Assembly: GCF_034421375.1 (NCBI RefSeq)
Contig: NZ_CP139779.1
Location: forward strand, 434,001 to 498,000
DNA length: 64,000 nucleotides
Reading direction: 5' to 3'
Origin: Microbacterium invictum
GTDB taxonomy: Bacteria > Actinomycetota > Actinomycetes > Actinomycetales > Microbacteriaceae
The notes under the pieces were generated by a model, which did not search any database, had not been told where the DNA came from, and worked only from the letters and a program-made list of their open reading frames with translations. Each line of letters begins with the position of its first letter. Position 1 is the first letter of the stretch. This document shows positions 16,297 through 25,339 of the stretch, piece after piece. Made by a program: the position numbers and the translations under genes.

Positions 16297-19254
16297 ATGA
16301 CGCGGGACCGGGTGACCTCGGCGGTGGATGCGCCGCGCAGATCATGGCGAAGGATGCTGGCGCTCGTGGCGGCCGGCGCAGTGATGGGAGCGGGTTTGCT
16401 GCCGATCGGACAGGCGGCCACCGCCGCGGAGGAGTGGGATCCGCCGTCCTCGTACACCTCCACCGACAACGGCGACGGCACCTACCGGGTGCCGCTGCTG
16501 AACTCGGATGTGCCGGATGTCTCGGTCGAGCGCATCCCCGCCGCCGAGAACGACGAGGGTCGCGACCTCTACTACATGATCAGCACGACCATGCATCTGA
16601 GCCCCGGGGCGCCGATCATGAAGTCGTACGACCTCGTCAACTGGGAGATCGTCAACTACGTCTTCGACCGCGCGAACATCGGCGATGACTTCTCGCTCCG
16701 CAACGGCCGGACCTCGTACGGCCAGGGTCAGTGGGCGTCGTCGCTCCGCTACCACGACGGGCTCTGGTACGTCGCCTTCAACACCAACAACCTCGGCGGC
16801 TCGTACCTCTACACGACCGACGACATCGACGACGGCTCGTGGGACCGCATCTCGCTCGGCCGCTCGTACCACGACCCGTCCCTCTTCTTCGACGTCGACG
16901 GCACGCCCTACATCTTCTACGGCTCGGGCTCGACCAGTGCCGTGAAGTACAGCGCCGACTTCTCCACCGTCCTCGCGGAGTACCCGCAGATCATCCGCCC
17001 CGCCGACTATCCGAACGCCCCCGTGGGGGGACTGTTCGAAGGCGCGCAGGTGACATACATCGACGGGACCTACTACATCGTCATCATCACCTGGCCGTCA
17101 GGACAGGGCCGTCAGGTGGTGCTGTTCCGCTCCGACGATCTGCTCGGACGCTACGCGACGGCCGATGGGTCGAACCCCTACGAGGCGAAGGGCGTGCTCA
17201 ACTCCAACGGGTTCGCCCAGGGAAGCCTCGTCCCGATCGCCCGGGAAGACGGCGGCACCGACTACTGGGGCATGTTCTTCCGTGACACCTTCCCCATCGG
17301 CCGCATCCCCGCGCTCATCCCCGCGACGTGGGGCGAGGACGGCTGGCCGGTCTTCGGGAACAACGGCAGCGTGCCGGTCGGCGGGTCGTTCGACAAGCCG
17401 ATCGCGCTGAGCCCCGAAGAGGAGCGGCTCGAGCGCCTGAAGTCGGTCGTCGTCTCGGACGACTTCGCCAATGACGCACCGGAGCGGGCGTACATGGACG
17501 AGAACTGGACCATTCCGCCGGGACCGACCGTCGACGAGACGCTTCTCGGAGTGGAACTGGTGCAGAACGGCGGCTTCGAGAACGGCACCACCGGGTGGAT
17601 CGTCAACGACACCGCCACCCTCACCGCCTCGTCCGACGCCGCTACCGGGGCGGGGGCCGTGCAGGTCACCTCCCGCCAGACCACCGGCTCGGGCCCGGCG
17701 CAGGACCTGTCCGGAAAGCTGCAACGCGGTATCACCTACGACGTCTCCGCCAAGGTGCGCTACACCGATCCGCTCGCTCCCGCGACCAAGCAGTTCTTCG
17801 TCACGGCCCGCTACGGCTCGAGCACCTTCACGAACCTCGCGACGGTCACCGCGCCGCGTGGGCAGTGGGCGACGATCACCGGATCGTTCACGGTGCCGGC
17901 AGGTCAGAACGTCGACACGGCGCGGATCTTCGTCGAGACGCCCTACACGCAGAACCCGGGGGCGAACCCGTCGCAGCACCTGATGGACTTCGCCGTCGAC
18001 GACGTCTCGGTCACCGGCCGTCCCCTCACACAGGAGACGGCACACCCCGACGAGATCGCACCCAACGGCTCGCGGCTGGCCCTGCAGTGGCAGTGGAACC
18101 ATGCGCCCGACAACCGCTACTGGTCGCTCACCGAGCGCGAGGGGTGGCTCCGCCTCACCAACGGCAAGGTCGTCACGGGGAACACCCGTCACGACAAGCT
18201 CGCGAACGACGATGAGGCGACCTACCTCGAGGAGGCGCGCAACACGCTGTCGCAGCGCACGTTCGGTCCGAGTCAGTCGGCGGAGATCTCGATGGACATC
18301 TCGGCGATGAAGAACGGGGATGTCGCCGGGCTCGCCGCCTTCGGACGCAACTTCTCCTACGTGGGCGTCAAGCGCGTCGACGGCGTCAACACCGTCGGAG
18401 TGGTGAACCGCACGACGCCCTTCACCGCGACGATCGACCAGAACGCCGTCGAAGCCTTCGTGCCCGGGACGACGGCAGCTCTCGGCGACGCCACGCAGGT
18501 GCATCTGAAGGCCGATCTTGACTTCGCCAATCCGTCCGGGCAGCTGTGGACCACCTTCTCGTACAGCCTCGACGGGATCAGCTGGACCCCGCTCGGCAAC
18601 CGGGTCGGGCCCCTCACCCTCGACGGGGCGCTGACGCACTTCATGGGGCACCGGATCGGGGTGTTCAGCTACGCCACGCAGGCCACCGGCGGGCATGTCG
18701 ACATCGATCACTTCCTGCTCAGCGACGTGCGGTCGGCCCAGAACCTGCCGCTCGACACCACCGCGCTGGATGCGGCGATCGCCCACGCCGGAACCCTCGA
18801 CGCCGCCGACTATCCCGACGAGGACTGGCAGGCGATGCAGGCCGCCCTCGTGTGGGCGCAGTCCGCTGCCGCCGGCCCGGTCGGCACGCAGAACCAGATC
18901 GACGCCCCCGAGCGCGCCCTGAGCCTGGAACTCGCCCGACTCGGCGTCATCCTGCCCGATCCCTCTCTGGACATCGATCTGACGGCGGCGACCCGCTGCG
19001 CAGCGGGGAAGGTGCAGGTGACGGCGCTCGTGACGAACCCGAACGGGGTGCCCGTGCGGGCAGCGGTGTCCTCTGATTACGGCACGAAGACCTTCGTTGC
19101 CGTTGCCCCCGAGAAGTCCGCCACGCACGCCTTCACCACGCGTCAGACCTCGATCGTCGCCGGCGAGCTGACGGTCACGGCCACGGCCGAGATCGACGGT
19201 GAGACGGTCACTCGGACGACGACCGCGCCCTACGACGCGCGCACGTGCGGCTGA
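16297..19254 (+). CDS. Secreted modular GH43 glycoside hydrolase (xylosidase/arabinofuranosidase type)
   Basis: This 985-residue protein has a Sec signal peptide (RRSWRRMLALVAAGAV...) cleaved near ATAAEE. A GH43 five-blade propeller spans ~50-385 (DVSVERIP, SYHDPSLFFD, LFEGAQVTY supplying the expected Asp/Asp/Glu). A CBM4_9-type module (~420-580, NGGFENGTTGW) follows, then a concanavalin-like C-terminal GH43 domain (~585-815), a FIVAR-like helical segment (~818-885), and a 95-residue Cys-containing end domain shared with the next gene. The ATG at 16297 is chosen because GAAGGA lies 6-11 bases upstream. It probably removes xylose or arabinose from hemicellulose outside the cell. Confidence 0.82.
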   Translation: MTRDRVTSAVDAPRRSWRRMLALVAAGAVMGAGLLPIGQAATAAEEWDPPSSYTSTDNGDGTYRVPLLNSDVPDVSVERIPAAENDEGRDLYYMISTTMHLSPGAPIMKSYDLVNWEIVNYVFDRANIGDDFSLRNGRTSYGQGQWASSLRYHDGLWYVAFNTNNLGGSYLYTTDDIDDGSWDRISLGRSYHDPSLFFDVDGTPYIFYGSGSTSAVKYSADFSTVLAEYPQIIRPADYPNAPVGGLFEGAQVTYIDGTYYIVIITWPSGQGRQVVLFRSDDLLGRYATADGSNPYEAKGVLNSNGFAQGSLVPIAREDGGTDYWGMFFRDTFPIGRIPALIPATWGEDGWPVFGNNGSVPVGGSFDKPIALSPEEERLERLKSVVVSDDFANDAPERAYMDENWTIPPGPTVDETLLGVELVQNGGFENGTTGWIVNDTATLTASSDAATGAGAVQVTSRQTTGSGPAQDLSGKLQRGITYDVSAKVRYTDPLAPATKQFFVTARYGSSTFTNLATVTAPRGQWATITGSFTVPAGQNVDTARIFVETPYTQNPGANPSQHLMDFAVDDVSVTGRPLTQETAHPDEIAPNGSRLALQWQWNHAPDNRYWSLTEREGWLRLTNGKVVTGNTRHDKLANDDEATYLEEARNTLSQRTFGPSQSAEISMDISAMKNGDVAGLAAFGRNFSYVGVKRVDGVNTVGVVNRTTPFTATIDQNAVEAFVPGTTAALGDATQVHLKADLDFANPSGQLWTTFSYSLDGISWTPLGNRVGPLTLDGALTHFMGHRIGVFSYATQATGGHVDIDHFLLSDVRSAQNLPLDTTALDAAIAHAGTLDAADYPDEDWQAMQAALVWAQSAAAGPVGTQNQIDAPERALSLELARLGVILPDPSLDIDLTAATRCAAGKVQVTALVTNPNGVPVRAAVSSDYGTKTFVAVAPEKSATHAFTTRQTSIVAGELTVTATAEIDGETVTRTTTAPYDARTCG

Positions 19255-19340
19255 CCGTGCGCGTCACGAACCCCGCCCCCACAACTGAATACGACCGACA
19301 ACTGAACACCGACGTCCGAAACACATCAAGGAGATATCTC

Positions 19341-21767
19341 TTGCACGAGCGCGCCTCGAAGCGATCCCGGTTCCGGATCGCCGCCATGGCCGCCGCCGGC
19401 ATCCTGATGGCAGCGAGTATCGCTGTCACCAGCCCGGTGTACGCGGCTGAAGAGGAGCTCATCGTCAACGGAGGGTTCGAGAACGGTACCGAGGGGTGGT
19501 TCGCCAACAACGGCAACGCCACCGACGGTGCCACTCTGACCATCGTGAACGATGCGTTCTCAGGGTCCAACGGTCTGCGCGCCTCCGCGCGTCAGACCAC
19601 CGGCTCGGGTCCGATGCAGGATCTGTCCGGCAAGCTCCAAGCCGGCCAGACCTACACCGTCACGGCCCGGGTCAAGTACGACAACCCCAGCAGCCCTGCG
19701 ACGAAGCAGTTCTTCGCGACGATGCACTACGGCGGGTTCACGTACACCAACCTCGGCAGCGTCACCCCGGCTCGCGGCCAGTGGGGGTACATCAACGCCA
19801 CCTTCACCATCCCCGCAGGACAGAACGTCACCACCACGCGCCTGTTCATCGAGACGCCGTACAACGCCAGCCCGCAGAGCGACCCGAACCTGCACCTCAT
19901 GGACTTCACGGTCGACGACGTCTCGCTCGTCGGCGCTCCGCCGCCCCCGCCGCCGGCCGCCCCGTCGAAGACCGTCGAGGTCGTCGGCAAGCTGCCGGGT
20001 GAGCACAACCCGCTCATCGGTCACAAGTTCGGCGCCGACGGGTACGGGTTCGTCCACGACGGTCGCGTCTACATGTACATGACCAACGACACCCAGGGTT
20101 ACGCGCCCAACCCCGCCACCGGAGTATCCCCCGGCATCAACTACGGCGACATCAACCAGATCACGCTCATCTCCACCACCGACATGGTGAACTGGGTCGA
20201 CCACGGTGAGATCCCGGTCGCCGGCTCGCAGGGCATCGCGCCGTTCACGAACAACTCGTGGGCGCCGGGCATGGAGAAGAAGGTCGTCGACGGCGAGGAG
20301 AAGTTCTTCCTCTACTACGCCAACGGCGGCGGCTCCAGCAACGTCATCACCGGTGACTCGCCCCTGGGTCCGTGGGTCAGCGAGCGCTCCAGCACGCTGA
20401 TCAACGGCAGCACGCCAGGCGCCCAGGGCGTCAGCTGGCTGTTCGACCCGGCACCGCTGGTGGACGACGACGGCCAGGCGTACCTCTGGTTCGGCGGCGG
20501 GCCCGCCTCGACGGCCTTCCCGGCTGCCGAGCGGTTCAACAACCCGAAGAACATCCGCGTGATCGAGCTGGCCGACGACATGGTCAACACGCAGGGCACC
20601 GCCGCGGTCGTGGACGCCCCCGTGGCGTTCGAGGCGGCGCAGGTGTTCAAGCGCGAGGGCAAGTACTACCTGTCCTACTCGTCGCACTTCGGCGGCAACG
20701 ACTTCGGCGGCAATCAGACGCCTCTTCCGGGCTACCCGGGCGGCGGTCAGATCGGCTACATGATCTCGGATGACCCGATGTCGTGGCCGAAGGAGACGTA
20801 CGCCGGTGTGCTCTTCCCGAACCAGTCGCAGTTCTTCGGTGCGGGAACCGGTGGCAACAACCACCAGTCGGTGTTCGAGTACGAGGGCAAGTACTACTTC
20901 ACGTACCACGCCCCCACGCTCAACAAGCGCATCAACGGCAACACGACGCAGGGTTACCGCAGCCCCCACATCCAGGAGCTGACCTTCAACGAGGACGGCA
21001 CCATCCAGCAGGTCGTGGGCGACTACGCAGGTGTCGATCAGGTGCGCGACTTCGATCCGTTCCGCACCTTCGAGGCCGAGACCCTCGGCTGGACGAAGGG
21101 CATCGCGACGGCGAAGATCGACGGCGGCTCGGCGGAGTTCGGCGACACCGCTCCGAACCTCGTCGTGCGCGACATCGACAACGGTGACTGGACCGGTCTG
21201 TCGTCGGTGGCCTTCGGCGACACCGGTGCGGCCTCGGTCACCGTCACGGTCAAGCCGCTCCAGGAGGGCGGCGCGATCCAGGTGCGCGACGGCAGCGACA
21301 CCGGTGCGGTGCTGGCGACCATCCCGGTCACCGGCGAGATCGGGGAGTGGACCGAGCTCAGCGCCGACCTCACGGGTGCCACCGGCACGAAGGACGTCTT
21401 CTTCACCTACACCGGTGAGAGCGGCGACCTGTTCGAGCTGGACAACTGGGCCTTCACCGAGGGTGCGGCGCAGCCGTCGCTCGACGTGACGGCCGAGGCT
21501 GCCACCCGCTGCGCGGCGGGCAAGGTGCAGGTCACCGTCAAGGTCACCAACAACGATGACGTCGCGGTCCAGGTCGCGGCGGTGTCGGAGTACGGAACCA
21601 AGACGTTCGCCTCGGTCGCCCCCGGCAAGTCGGCCACCCACGCCTACACCACCCGCGCCACGAACATCGCCGGCGGCGATGTCGACGTGACCGCGAGTGC
21701 GACCGTCGACGGCCAGCCGGTCTCGACGCTCGTGTCGGCGCCGTACGACAGCCGCACCTGCGGCTAG
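19341..21767 (+). CDS. Secreted GH43 arabinoxylan-active hydrolase with CBM4_9 and CBM6-like modules
   Basis: This 808-residue protein begins at TTG 19341, eight bases after AAGGAG, at the start of a signal peptide ending ...SPVYAAEE. It has an N-terminal CBM4_9-like module (~38-197) closely similar to that of the preceding gene. A GH43 domain (~213-560) follows, with GADGYGFVHDGRVYMY, WLFDPAPLVDDDG and VAFEAAQVF (acid Glu near 430) as in XynD-like arabinoxylan arabinofuranohydrolases. A CBM6-like module (~573-722) and the shared Cys end domain complete it. It is 86 bases after the first GH43 gene, so one operon is likely. Its action would be release of arabinose or xylose side groups from surface-bound xylan. 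Confidence 0.82.
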   Translation: MHERASKRSRFRIAAMAAAGILMAASIAVTSPVYAAEEELIVNGGFENGTEGWFANNGNATDGATLTIVNDAFSGSNGLRASARQTTGSGPMQDLSGKLQAGQTYTVTARVKYDNPSSPATKQFFATMHYGGFTYTNLGSVTPARGQWGYINATFTIPAGQNVTTTRLFIETPYNASPQSDPNLHLMDFTVDDVSLVGAPPPPPPAAPSKTVEVVGKLPGEHNPLIGHKFGADGYGFVHDGRVYMYMTNDTQGYAPNPATGVSPGINYGDINQITLISTTDMVNWVDHGEIPVAGSQGIAPFTNNSWAPGMEKKVVDGEEKFFLYYANGGGSSNVITGDSPLGPWVSERSSTLINGSTPGAQGVSWLFDPAPLVDDDGQAYLWFGGGPASTAFPAAERFNNPKNIRVIELADDMVNTQGTAAVVDAPVAFEAAQVFKREGKYYLSYSSHFGGNDFGGNQTPLPGYPGGGQIGYMISDDPMSWPKETYAGVLFPNQSQFFGAGTGGNNHQSVFEYEGKYYFTYHAPTLNKRINGNTTQGYRSPHIQELTFNEDGTIQQVVGDYAGVDQVRDFDPFRTFEAETLGWTKGIATAKIDGGSAEFGDTAPNLVVRDIDNGDWTGLSSVAFGDTGAASVTVTVKPLQEGGAIQVRDGSDTGAVLATIPVTGEIGEWTELSADLTGATGTKDVFFTYTGESGDLFELDNWAFTEGAAQPSLDVTAEAATRCAAGKVQVTVKVTNNDDVAVQVAAVSEYGTKTFASVAPGKSATHAYTTRATNIAGGDVDVTASATVDGQPVSTLVSAPYDSRTCG

Positions 21768-21775
21768 CAGTCCCC

Positions 21776-21808
21776 GTCCGGGGCCGGGCGATCCGCCCGG
21801 CCCCGGAC
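21776..21808 (+). terminator. Strong hairpin terminator after GH43 pair
   Basis: A perfect 15-bp GC stem (21776-21790 with 21794-21808) with a 3-base loop begins 8 bases after the GH43 stop. It has no T-run, as is common for actinobacterial terminators. Confidence 0.75.
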
Positions 21809-21844
21809 TCCCGCGAGACATCTCGGTCGGACCAGGCGGTTCGG

Positions 21845-21873
21845 TTGTGATGTCGTAGTGTTCTCGGTAACAT
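21845..21873 (+). promoter_or_regulatory. Promoter of the WxL-like surface operon
   Basis: TTGTGA (21845-21850) and TAACAT (21868-21873) are separated by 17 bases, 45 bases before the ATG at 21918. This suggests the surface trio is transcribed separately from the GH43 pair. Confidence 0.55.
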
Positions 21874-21917
21874 CTGCTCGGGCGTCGTAGCCGCCGCCCG
21901 AAGAACGGAGCAAGACA

Positions 21918-22553
21918 ATGAAGTTCCCCCAGGGCCTTTCGGCCCGGATAGCCGTAGCCGCCGTCGGTGGCCTGCTGCTGGCAGGCGGCGCGAGCGCCGC
22001 GATCGCCGACGAGCTCGACACCGGCGACGTCGACGTCACGGTCGACATCGAGTCGACCGACGACGGCGCGCTGACCCTGACCGTGGACGGCACCTCGACG
22101 AGCCTCGCCGAGGTTGTGTCGGGCGACCCGACCATCCGGCAGTTCGACGGACAGCTGCCCGAGGTCACCGTGAGCGACACGCGCGACCCCGACAGCATCC
22201 CGGACGGCTCGTTCTGGTCGGTGTACGGGCAGGCGACCGACTTCGTCGGCCAGGAGGGTCAGCCCGACATCCCGGCCGGGAACCTCGGCTGGACGCCCGA
22301 GGTGATCGGCGAGTACGAGTTCATCACCGAGGGCGACCCGATCGGCACCGTCCTCGACGACGGACCCGAGGCGAGCGTCGGACTGGTCGAGGGTGAGCTG
22401 CTCTACTCGGCGTTCACCTCGGAGGACGCCGTGAACGAGGGCAACAACGCATGGTCGGCGACCGCCGGCCTGACGCTGAAGACCGGTGCGGATGTCGCTC
22501 CCGGCGCCTACGCGTCGGTGCTGACCATCTCGCTGTTCGAAGACATCGGCTGA
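21918..22553 (+). CDS. Secreted WxL-like cell-surface protein
   Basis: This 211-residue protein has a signal peptide (RIAVAAVGGLLLAGGASA|AIA). The mature part resembles a WxL domain: LPEVTVSDTRD, then FWSVYGQATDF, IPAGNLGWTP, and a final strand-rich APGAYASVLTISLFEDI. The two Trp-x-Leu motifs that name the family are altered (WSV and ISL). In Firmicutes WxL proteins bind peptidoglycan non-covalently and work with DUF916 proteins. The next two genes encode a DUF916-like protein and a small sorting-signal protein, which supports the assignment. GGAG lies upstream of ATG 21918. Confidence 0.65.
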   Translation: MKFPQGLSARIAVAAVGGLLLAGGASAAIADELDTGDVDVTVDIESTDDGALTLTVDGTSTSLAEVVSGDPTIRQFDGQLPEVTVSDTRDPDSIPDGSFWSVYGQATDFVGQEGQPDIPAGNLGWTPEVIGEYEFITEGDPIGTVLDDGPEASVGLVEGELLYSAFTSEDAVNEGNNAWSATAGLTLKTGADVAPGAYASVLTISLFEDIG

Positions 22554-22594
22554 GCGAAGGCCGAGGTCCTTCCGGATCTACCCATCGGAAAGGA

Positions 22595-22628
22595 GGGGGT
22601 CGAGATCTCCCCACGGATCTCGACCCTC
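22595..22628 (+). terminator. Hairpin between WxL-like and DUF916-like genes
   Basis: An 11-bp perfect stem (22597-22607 with 22616-22626), extendable by two more pairs, has an 8-base loop. It lies 43 bases after the WxL-like stop. It may partly terminate or process the mRNA so the first gene is made in excess. Confidence 0.6.
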
Positions 22629-22667
22629 TCCGCTCTGTCCCCCCCGGATGAGTGAAGGAGTACGTTC

Positions 22668-23849
22668 ATGCGCCGACGGATGACGCGAGCCGGCCTGGTC
22701 GCGGCGATCGCCCTGTCAGGCGCGTCGCTCCTGGGTGTCGTGCCGGCGGCCGCAGCGGCGCCGGTAGCCGTGGTGTCGGCGGGCGCCGCCAGCGCCGCCA
22801 CCGACGATGAGATCACCTGGTCGGTGACACCGGCCGACGAGGCATGCCCCGACCAGCGCGGCGTCATCGAGCAGGAACTCGACCCGGGCCAGTCGCGCAC
22901 CGACCGCTTCGCGGTCCGCAACTTCAGCGCCATCCCCGTCACCTTCGCGCTGAGCGCGGCCGACGGCTACTACTCCGACAACGGTCGCTTCACGATGCTG
23001 CCCTCGAGCGAGCCGTCGGTCGACGCCGGCACCTGGATCACCCTCCCCGAGTCGGTCACCGTCGAACCCGGCGGCACCACCGTCGTCACCTTCACCACCG
23101 AGGTGCCCGACGATGCCGTCCCCGGCGACCACGCCGCGGGGATCGCCGCGTCGGTCCTGTCGGCCGGCACCGACGCGACCGGGACCGGTGTCGGCGTCGA
23201 GAGCCGCGTCGGCTTCCGCATCACCACGCGCGTGACCGGAGAGCTCGCTCCCGCCGCCACCGTGCAGGCGGTCGCCGGCTCCTACGACCTGTCGTGGAAT
23301 CCCTTCCGACCCGGCGAGGCGACCGTGTCGTTCGAGGTCACCAACACCGGCAACACCGCCGTGCAGGCGCAGGGCACCCTCACCGCGGGCAGCGCATCGG
23401 CGGACTTCCCCGCGGCGGGAGAGGCCGTGCAGCAGCTCCTTCCCGGTGAGACGCGCACCCTCACCCTGGCGCTCGCCGGCGTCTGGCCGACCGTCGTCGT
23501 GCCGCTGGCCGTCGATCTCACGCCGACCGCGCGCGACTTCGCCGGGTCCGACCTGCCGGTCACCGCCAGCGCCGCGTCAGCGACGCTCTGGGCTCTTCCC
23601 CTCCCGCAGCTCATCCTGCTCGTCGGGGTCGGCCTGCTGCTCGCGGCGCTCCTCTGGCGCCGGAGGCGTTCACGGGCCCGCCTGGCCGCGATCGTGGCGG
23701 CGGCTCGCGAGGAGGGCTTCGCCGCCGCCCGCACCGTCGACGGCGCGAGCGCGGAGCCTGCGCTGGCCCAATCCTCCGCGACGGCGACGTCCCCGACCAT
23801 CGACCCCTCACCCCCAGGAGAATCAGTGACCCGACGGAGCCTCAGGTGA
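22668..23849 (+). CDS. DUF916-like membrane-anchored surface protein
   Basis: This 393-residue protein has a signal peptide (GLVAAIALSGASLLGVVPAA). Its extracellular beta-sandwich region ~45-300 matches the DUF916 pattern (SRTDRFAVRNFS, GTWITLPESVTVEPG, VPDDAVPGDHAAGI, FEVTNTGNTAVQAQGTL). One C-terminal transmembrane helix (~308-328, LPQLILLVGVGLLLAALLW) is followed by an RRRRSR stop-transfer and a ~65-residue cytoplasmic tail. In Firmicutes DUF916 proteins are partners of WxL proteins. The stop overlaps the next gene by four bases (GTGA). It is probably the membrane anchor of a surface complex. Confidence 0.75.
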   Translation: MRRRMTRAGLVAAIALSGASLLGVVPAAAAAPVAVVSAGAASAATDDEITWSVTPADEACPDQRGVIEQELDPGQSRTDRFAVRNFSAIPVTFALSAADGYYSDNGRFTMLPSSEPSVDAGTWITLPESVTVEPGGTTVVTFTTEVPDDAVPGDHAAGIAASVLSAGTDATGTGVGVESRVGFRITTRVTGELAPAATVQAVAGSYDLSWNPFRPGEATVSFEVTNTGNTAVQAQGTLTAGSASADFPAAGEAVQQLLPGETRTLTLALAGVWPTVVVPLAVDLTPTARDFAGSDLPVTASAASATLWALPLPQLILLVGVGLLLAALLWRRRRSRARLAAIVAAAREEGFAAARTVDGASAEPALAQSSATATSPTIDPSPPGESVTRRSLR

Positions 23850-24145
23850 TCGCCGCGACGAACGCCGGAGACGTCGCGCCCGGCGAGGGCGGGGTCGATG
23901 TCCTCGTCGACATCGCTCCGGCGGAGACGCCGTCGCCGACGCCCACACCGACGGTCACTTCGACGCCGTCGGTGACGCCGACTCCCGGTGTCACCGCCGC
24001 GCCCGGCTCGGGCGGCTCGGTGCCCGACGGGCTCGGGGCCACCGGCGTGGATCCCACGGCGGCGATCGTGCTGGGCGCCGCTCTGCTGCTCTCCGGCGTC
24101 GCCGCGCTCCTCGCTCGCCGGCGGAGACGGATCAGCGCGCGCTGA
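23846..24145 (+). CDS. Small surface protein with sortase-like C-terminal signal
   Basis: This 99-residue protein begins at GTG 23846, coupled to the DUF916 stop. A Thr/Pro stalk (residues ~30-58) leads to LGATG, a hydrophobic helix (TAAIVLGAALLLSGVAALLA) and RRRRR, the layout of a sortase substrate with LxxTG in place of LPxTG. No N-terminal signal peptide is obvious. Small LPxTG proteins are the third member of Csc/WxL operons in lactobacilli, so it may be a wall-anchored subunit here. Confidence 0.65.
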   Translation: MIAATNAGDVAPGEGGVDVLVDIAPAETPSPTPTPTVTSTPSVTPTPGVTAAPGSGGSVPDGLGATGVDPTAAIVLGAALLLSGVAALLARRRRRISAR

Positions 24146-24235
24146 CATCGGCCCGCGAGAGCGACGACTACCTGATCATCGATCCCAGAGTCAAACCCCG
24201 CGCGGTGTCCGGGCGGCGCTCCCTAGGGTCATCGG

Positions 24236-25261
24236 ATGGCCTCTTCGAACGCCCGCCCGAATCGCCCGCGAATCAGCGTCGTCATCCCCGTGAAGGACGA
24301 CGCGGAGGAGCTCCGACACGCACTCGCCGCGCTCGCGGCGCAGACGGTCCCGCCCGCCGAGGTCGTGGTGCTCGACAACGGTCGCCCCGCCGCCGGCTCC
24401 GTCGATGAGGTCGCACGGATCGCGCGGGAGGCCGGCGCGCGTCTGGTGCGCGAGCCCGGCGGCGGGATACCGGCGGCGAACGCCGCCGCCTTCGACGCCG
24501 CGACCGGCGACATCGTCGCGCGCATGGACGCCGACTGCCGGCCCGGACCGGCGTGGGTGGCGGGCATCGTCCGTGCCTTCGAGGCGGATCCCTTGCTCAC
24601 CGCCGCGACGGGTGGCGCCCGATTCATCGACGGTCCGAGGTGGCTCCGCCGCCCTCTCGCGTGCGTCTACCTCTTCGCGTACCGCGCCACGCTGTGGCCG
24701 GCTCTCGGTCACACGCCGCTATGGGGATCGAATCTTGCCGTCCGCCGGGAGGCATGGGTGCGGATCGCGCATCTCGTCCACCGCAGTGACCCCGAAGTGC
24801 ACGACGATCTCGACCTCTCCTTCCATCTCGGGGAACGTCACCGCATTCGTGCGGTGCGCGGGCTCCCCATGGGGGTGTCGATGCGACCGTTCGCCGATGC
24901 GTCGGCGATGCGTCGGCGGTTCGGCCGCGGCATCCACACGGTACTCATCCACTGGCCGCGGGATATCCCCCCGGTCCGCGTTCTCCGTCTTGCGCTCGCC
25001 CGCGCGACGGGACGGACCTTCCCCGCCGCCGCCCTGATGTCAACGGGGTCGACCCGTGCCCGTGCGGCAGGAACAGTGGAGTCCATGAGCGACATGACGG
25101 CAGACCACCCCTCCGATCCGACCGACGCGGCCGACGGCGCGCAGACTCACGAGCCCGCGCCCGCCGGGGACGAGACCGACATCGCTGCGGTGGATGACGG
25201 CGACTCGCTCCGCGACCGCAGCGACCTTCAGGATCTTCCTCCTGCGGACGCGACGAAGTAG
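24236..25261 (+). CDS. Family 2 glycosyltransferase
   Basis: This 341-residue protein has a GT2 core: RISVVIPVKDDAEELRHALAAL, VVVLDNG, the DxD-like MDADCRPGPAW, GSNLAVRREAW and HDDLDLSFHL. It would transfer a sugar from a nucleotide-sugar at the inner membrane face for a surface glycan; the acceptor is unknown. From residue ~284 the protein becomes an acidic, disordered tail. An in-frame ATG at 25085 with GGAG upstream could instead start a separate 58-residue acidic protein. Confidence 0.75.
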   Translation: MASSNARPNRPRISVVIPVKDDAEELRHALAALAAQTVPPAEVVVLDNGRPAAGSVDEVARIAREAGARLVREPGGGIPAANAAAFDAATGDIVARMDADCRPGPAWVAGIVRAFEADPLLTAATGGARFIDGPRWLRRPLACVYLFAYRATLWPALGHTPLWGSNLAVRREAWVRIAHLVHRSDPEVHDDLDLSFHLGERHRIRAVRGLPMGVSMRPFADASAMRRRFGRGIHTVLIHWPRDIPPVRVLRLALARATGRTFPAAALMSTGSTRARAAGTVESMSDMTADHPSDPTDAADGAQTHEPAPAGDETDIAAVDDGDSLRDRSDLQDLPPADATK

Positions 25262-25265
25262 CGCA

Positions 25266-25338
25266 GGGAGTGCACCCTCGGCGGGAGGGAGCGCACCCTC
25301 GGTGGGAGGGAGTCCACCCTCTCTGGGGGGAGTGCGCG
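25266..25338. repeat. 21-bp tandem repeat, about 3.5 copies
   Basis: Units starting near 25266, 25287, 25308 and 25329 share GGGAG-GCACCCTC with small changes. They fill the space between the convergent GT2 and pncC genes. No hairpin or coding role is evident. Confidence 0.7.
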
Positions 25339-25339
25339 G

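Noticed and set aside
17098..19128. Minus-strand open frame of 676 codons opposite the first GH43
   Set aside because: Shadow of the GH43 coding strand; no motifs.
19560..21821. Minus-strand open frame of 753 codons opposite the second GH43
   Set aside because: Shadow of the GH43 coding strand; no motifs.
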